Below the pieces are notes generated by a model that ran no database searches, was not told the origin of the DNA, and saw only the letters and a program-made list of their open reading frames with translations. A stretch of DNA of 64,000 nucleotides, taken from positions 186,001 through 250,000 of the forward strand of contig NZ_JBHWLR010000002.1 of NCBI RefSeq assembly GCF_042731755.1. The letters run 5' to 3'. Origin of the DNA: Promicromonospora sp042731755 (GTDB lineage: Bacteria > Actinomycetota > Actinomycetes > Actinomycetales > Cellulomonadaceae). Position numbers and translations under genes: made by a program. Below, in pieces: positions 61,562-64,000 of this stretch (within the stretch, counting starts at the first letter, position 1; each line of letters starts with the position of its first letter).

Positions 61562-63187
61562 ATGGCAGCGGACACCGAGCAGGGCACGGCAGCGCCGTCG
61601 GCCCCGCCGCACATCGTCCTGATCATGACCGACCAGCACCGGGCCGACCTGTCGGCCCGCTCCGGGTTCCCGGTGGACACCACGCCGTTCCTTGACGAGC
61701 TCGCGCGCCGGGGCACCGACTTCCAGCGCGGCTACACCAGCTCGCCCCTGTGCGTGCCGGCCCGCGTGAGCCTCCTGACCGGGCGCTACCCGTCCGCGCA
61801 CGGCGTGACCCAGAACAGCACCCCCGGCTCCGCGCGCTACGACCGCGACCTGCTGGACGTGCTCGGGGAGGCGGGCTACCACCGCATCTTCGCGGGCAAG
61901 CCCCACATGCACCGCGGCCCCGACGACTTCGACGCCTACAGCGGGCCCTACTGGCACACCGGCGGGCCGCAGCACACGCCCGGGCACGAGGCATTCGACC
62001 GCTGGCTCGACGAGCTCGACCACGGCGTCGCCCACGAGCCGACGCCGTTCCCGCTGGAGGACTCCCTCCCGTACCGCATCGTGTCGGACGCGATCGAGGC
62101 CGTCACCGAGGCGGCCTCCATGCCGACCGATGGCCACGTCGACAACCCCGCCGGCACGCCGAGCGGCAGCCCGGCCGGCCACCCGGCCGGCAGCTCCACC
62201 ACCAGGGCCGCCGCCGACCGGCCCACCTTCCTGTGGGTCTCGTTCCCCGAGCCGCACAACCCGTACCAGGTGCCCGAGCCGTACTTCAGCAGGTGGGACA
62301 CCGACGAGATCCCCGACCGCCTGCACGGCCCGGACGTCGCCGCCGCCAAGGGCGGGCACTGGGCCTGGCTCCGGGAGCTCACCGAGGCCAAGCGCCCCGG
62401 GTACGACGACGAGCGCGCCCGCTACCGCGCCAACTACTGCGGCCAGCTCCGCCTCCTGGACGACCAGGTGCGCCGCCTCATGGAGCACGTCTGGGCCACG
62501 CTCGGCGACGACGTGCTCGTGGTCATGGTCAGCGACCACGGCGACTACGTGGCCGAGTACGGGCTGCAGCGCAAGGGCGCCGGCATGCCCGAGGTGCTCA
62601 TGCGCATCCCGTTCTTCCTCAGCGGCGGCCCGGTCGTCGCGCGCACCCGGCCCGAGCTCGTCTCGATCGTGGACCTCCTGCCGACGCTCGCCGAGCTGGT
62701 CGGCGCCCCGATTCCCGATGGCGTCACCGGCCGCAGCCTCGCCCCGCTCCTGCTCGACGGCGAGCGCACGTCCCGCGAGTTCGACGACGTCTACGCCGAA
62801 CGCGGCTTCGGCGGGCTCACCTACGGCGCCCACGACCGTCCGCCGCTGCACTTCCCGTATGCGGGCCGCACGTTCGACGAGCTCAACACCGTCACCCAGA
62901 GCGGGCGCTCGCGGATGCTGCGGCGGGGTGACCTCAAGCTCGTGGTGCACAGCGACGGCAGCGGCGAGCTCTACGACCTGGCTGCCGACCCGACCGAGGT
63001 GCACGACCTCTTCGACGACCCGGACCACGCCGTCGACCGCGCCGACCTGCTCTGGCGCCTGACCCAGTGGATGCTCCGCGCGCAGGACGAGCTGCCCACC
63101 GGCGCGTACACGGCCAGGCGCGCGCCCCATAACTGGGTCTTCGACGCCGACGCCGACGACGGAACGGCCCGGACCCACCAGAGGTGA
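61562..63187 (+). CDS. Type I sulfatase
   Basis: A 541-residue sulfatase of the alkaline phosphatase superfamily. The formylglycine site is C-x-P-x-R (LCVPARVSLLTGR, Cys64). Metal ligands are in MTDQHRAD (Asp24, Gln25) and VSDHGDY. A Gly/Ser/Pro-rich insertion near residues 195-220 is unusual. There is no signal peptide, so it should act in the cytoplasm on imported sulfated sugars. Its activation needs a formylglycine-generating enzyme, not seen here. ATG 61562 follows GGAGGAAG. Confidence 0.9.
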   Translation: MAADTEQGTAAPSAPPHIVLIMTDQHRADLSARSGFPVDTTPFLDELARRGTDFQRGYTSSPLCVPARVSLLTGRYPSAHGVTQNSTPGSARYDRDLLDVLGEAGYHRIFAGKPHMHRGPDDFDAYSGPYWHTGGPQHTPGHEAFDRWLDELDHGVAHEPTPFPLEDSLPYRIVSDAIEAVTEAASMPTDGHVDNPAGTPSGSPAGHPAGSSTTRAAADRPTFLWVSFPEPHNPYQVPEPYFSRWDTDEIPDRLHGPDVAAAKGGHWAWLRELTEAKRPGYDDERARYRANYCGQLRLLDDQVRRLMEHVWATLGDDVLVVMVSDHGDYVAEYGLQRKGAGMPEVLMRIPFFLSGGPVVARTRPELVSIVDLLPTLAELVGAPIPDGVTGRSLAPLLLDGERTSREFDDVYAERGFGGLTYGAHDRPPLHFPYAGRTFDELNTVTQSGRSRMLRRGDLKLVVHSDGSGELYDLAADPTEVHDLFDDPDHAVDRADLLWRLTQWMLRAQDELPTGAYTARRAPHNWVFDADADDGTARTHQR

Positions 63188-63293
63188 GCCCGGGCCGCGA
63201 CCCGCAGCACTGACCGCCGAGCGGACAGCCGCCCGTCAGCCGGTCGCCAGCCGCCCGCCGGCCAGCATCAGCCGCCCGACCAGCGAACCAGGA

Positions 63294-64000
63294 TCAGAAC
63301 CCGGAGTTGCCCCCGAGCCGGTTGAGCACGAAGCCCATGTCGTTCAGCAGCCCCGCCGTCCCGGACCCGGACACGGTCGTGTTCGCGAACGTCGCGCTGC
63401 CCGCGGCGTGCAGCTCGATGCCGTAGGTGCCCGAGCCGGTGATCGCGACGCGGTCGAGGCTCACCTGCTGGATCGACTTCTGCCACGACATCAGCACGCC
63501 CGCATAGGTGCTGTCCTGGATGGTCATGTCGCGGATCACGATGGGCGCGTCGATGGCGTGCACGTCGGCGTAGACCCACAGCGCGCCGAGCTCGGCCGGC
63601 CAGTTGGGCTCCCGGCTGCCGGTCCTGGTCAGCGTGTTGCGCGCCACCGTCGTCGTGCCCGTGAACGGGACGCCGAACCGGGTGCTGATCGCGATGCCCG
63701 CGGCCGCGTTGACGGTGTCGGCCACGAGGTTGTCCTCGACCCGGTTGCCGCCCCCGCCGCCGTACACGGCCAGGCCGTTGGCCAGTGCCGGGGCCTGCAC
63801 GGTGTTGAACGAGAAGACGCTGCCGCTCACGGCCGCGCCGTCCGACCACATGGCCAGCGAGTCGTCGCCCGTGTTGCGGAAGGTCGACTGGGTGACCTGC
63901 GTGTTGGTCACGCCCGAGCGCAGGTTCACGCCGTCGGCGTACGTGTCGCGCACCCGCAGCCCGACCGCGAGCACGTCGCGCGAGCCCGGCCGCACCCACA
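63294..64000 (-). CDS. Right-handed beta-helix (pectate-lyase-like) protein, 5' partial
   Basis: The last 235 residues or so of a larger protein that continues beyond the right edge. Repeated strands such as TQSTFRNTGDDSLAMWSDG, NRVEDNLVADTVNAAAGIAIST and ITGSGTYGIELHAAGSATFANTTV are the pattern of parallel beta-helix proteins of the pectate-lyase/glycosidase type. The C-terminus is GGNSGF. It is probably secreted, but the N-terminus is not visible. The catalytic residues cannot be identified. Confidence 0.85.
   Translation of the reverse strand, partial: WVRPGSRDVLAVGLRVRDTYADGVNLRSGVTNTQVTQSTFRNTGDDSLAMWSDGAAVSGSVFSFNTVQAPALANGLAVYGGGGGNRVEDNLVADTVNAAAGIAISTRFGVPFTGTTTVARNTLTRTGSREPNWPAELGALWVYADVHAIDAPIVIRDMTIQDSTYAGVLMSWQKSIQQVSLDRVAITGSGTYGIELHAAGSATFANTTVSGSGTAGLLNDMGFVLNRLGGNSGF

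Overview
The window is very GC-rich, with GTG and TTG starts, ATGA-overlapping operons and strong third-position G/C bias. It looks like the chromosome of a Gram-positive actinobacterium. The many glycan-degrading loci with LacI regulators would suit a plant-polymer-degrading Micrococcales genus (Promicromonosporaceae or Cellulomonadaceae type); that placement is inference from gene content.

Left part (1-27.7 kb): metabolism and transport. A sugar operon (two ABC permeases, a secreted clan GH-A glycosidase, a Gfo/Idh/MocA oxidoreductase, a LacI regulator) is followed by a reverse-strand organosulfur operon (SsuA, SsuC, SsuB and two flavin monooxygenases). A TPP riboswitch then heads a YkoF-YkoE-YkoD-YkoC thiamine/HMP transporter. 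Next come a GT39-type glycosyltransferase, a GNAT enzyme and a SnoaL-tailed sigma factor. A TetR (BioQ-like) plus CYTH operon is divergent, across a perfect palindrome, from a biotin operon (BioY, acyl-CoA ligase, thiolase-like protein, BioM, BioN, CHY zinc finger). FetB-like and SpoIIM-like membrane proteins close this part.

Centre (27.7-47.9 kb): an accessory region of secreted effectors and regulators. Two paralogous 73/74-residue peptides with eight conserved cysteines are followed by a MauE/DoxX-like redox membrane protein, a thioredoxin-like protein with a CGTC motif, an ABC exporter lacking a C39 protease domain, and an S26 signal peptidase. This looks like a complete production line for disulfide-rich secreted peptides, possibly bacteriocins, with no lanthipeptide or radical-SAM enzyme. 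A direct-repeat operator (CCATAG repeats 11 bp apart) lies upstream of the peptides and again upstream of two secreted cell-wall hydrolases (M23 and CHAP-like) that share an N-terminal domain. A SARP regulator, an NB-ARC ATPase, a LuxR-type regulator and a membrane-tethered ECF sigma factor are nearby, as is a secreted NucA/NucB-like nuclease.

Island (48.1-52.4 kb): an 82-bp repeat of the 3' end of tRNA-Pro(GGG) plus its terminator flanks a lower-GC cargo holding a Pycsar-type cyclase and, divergently, its PycTM-type effector, plus a GNAT gene. An intact IS481-family element has split the tRNA-proximal repeat, leaving the tRNA whole but separated from its terminator.

Right part (52.5-64 kb): small membrane proteins, an alpha/beta hydrolase, and three divergent regulator/target pairs with visible palindromic operators: LacI with ThuA and an oxidoreductase, TetR with an ABC exporter, and LacI with a sulfatase. 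A beta-helix protein runs off the right edge.
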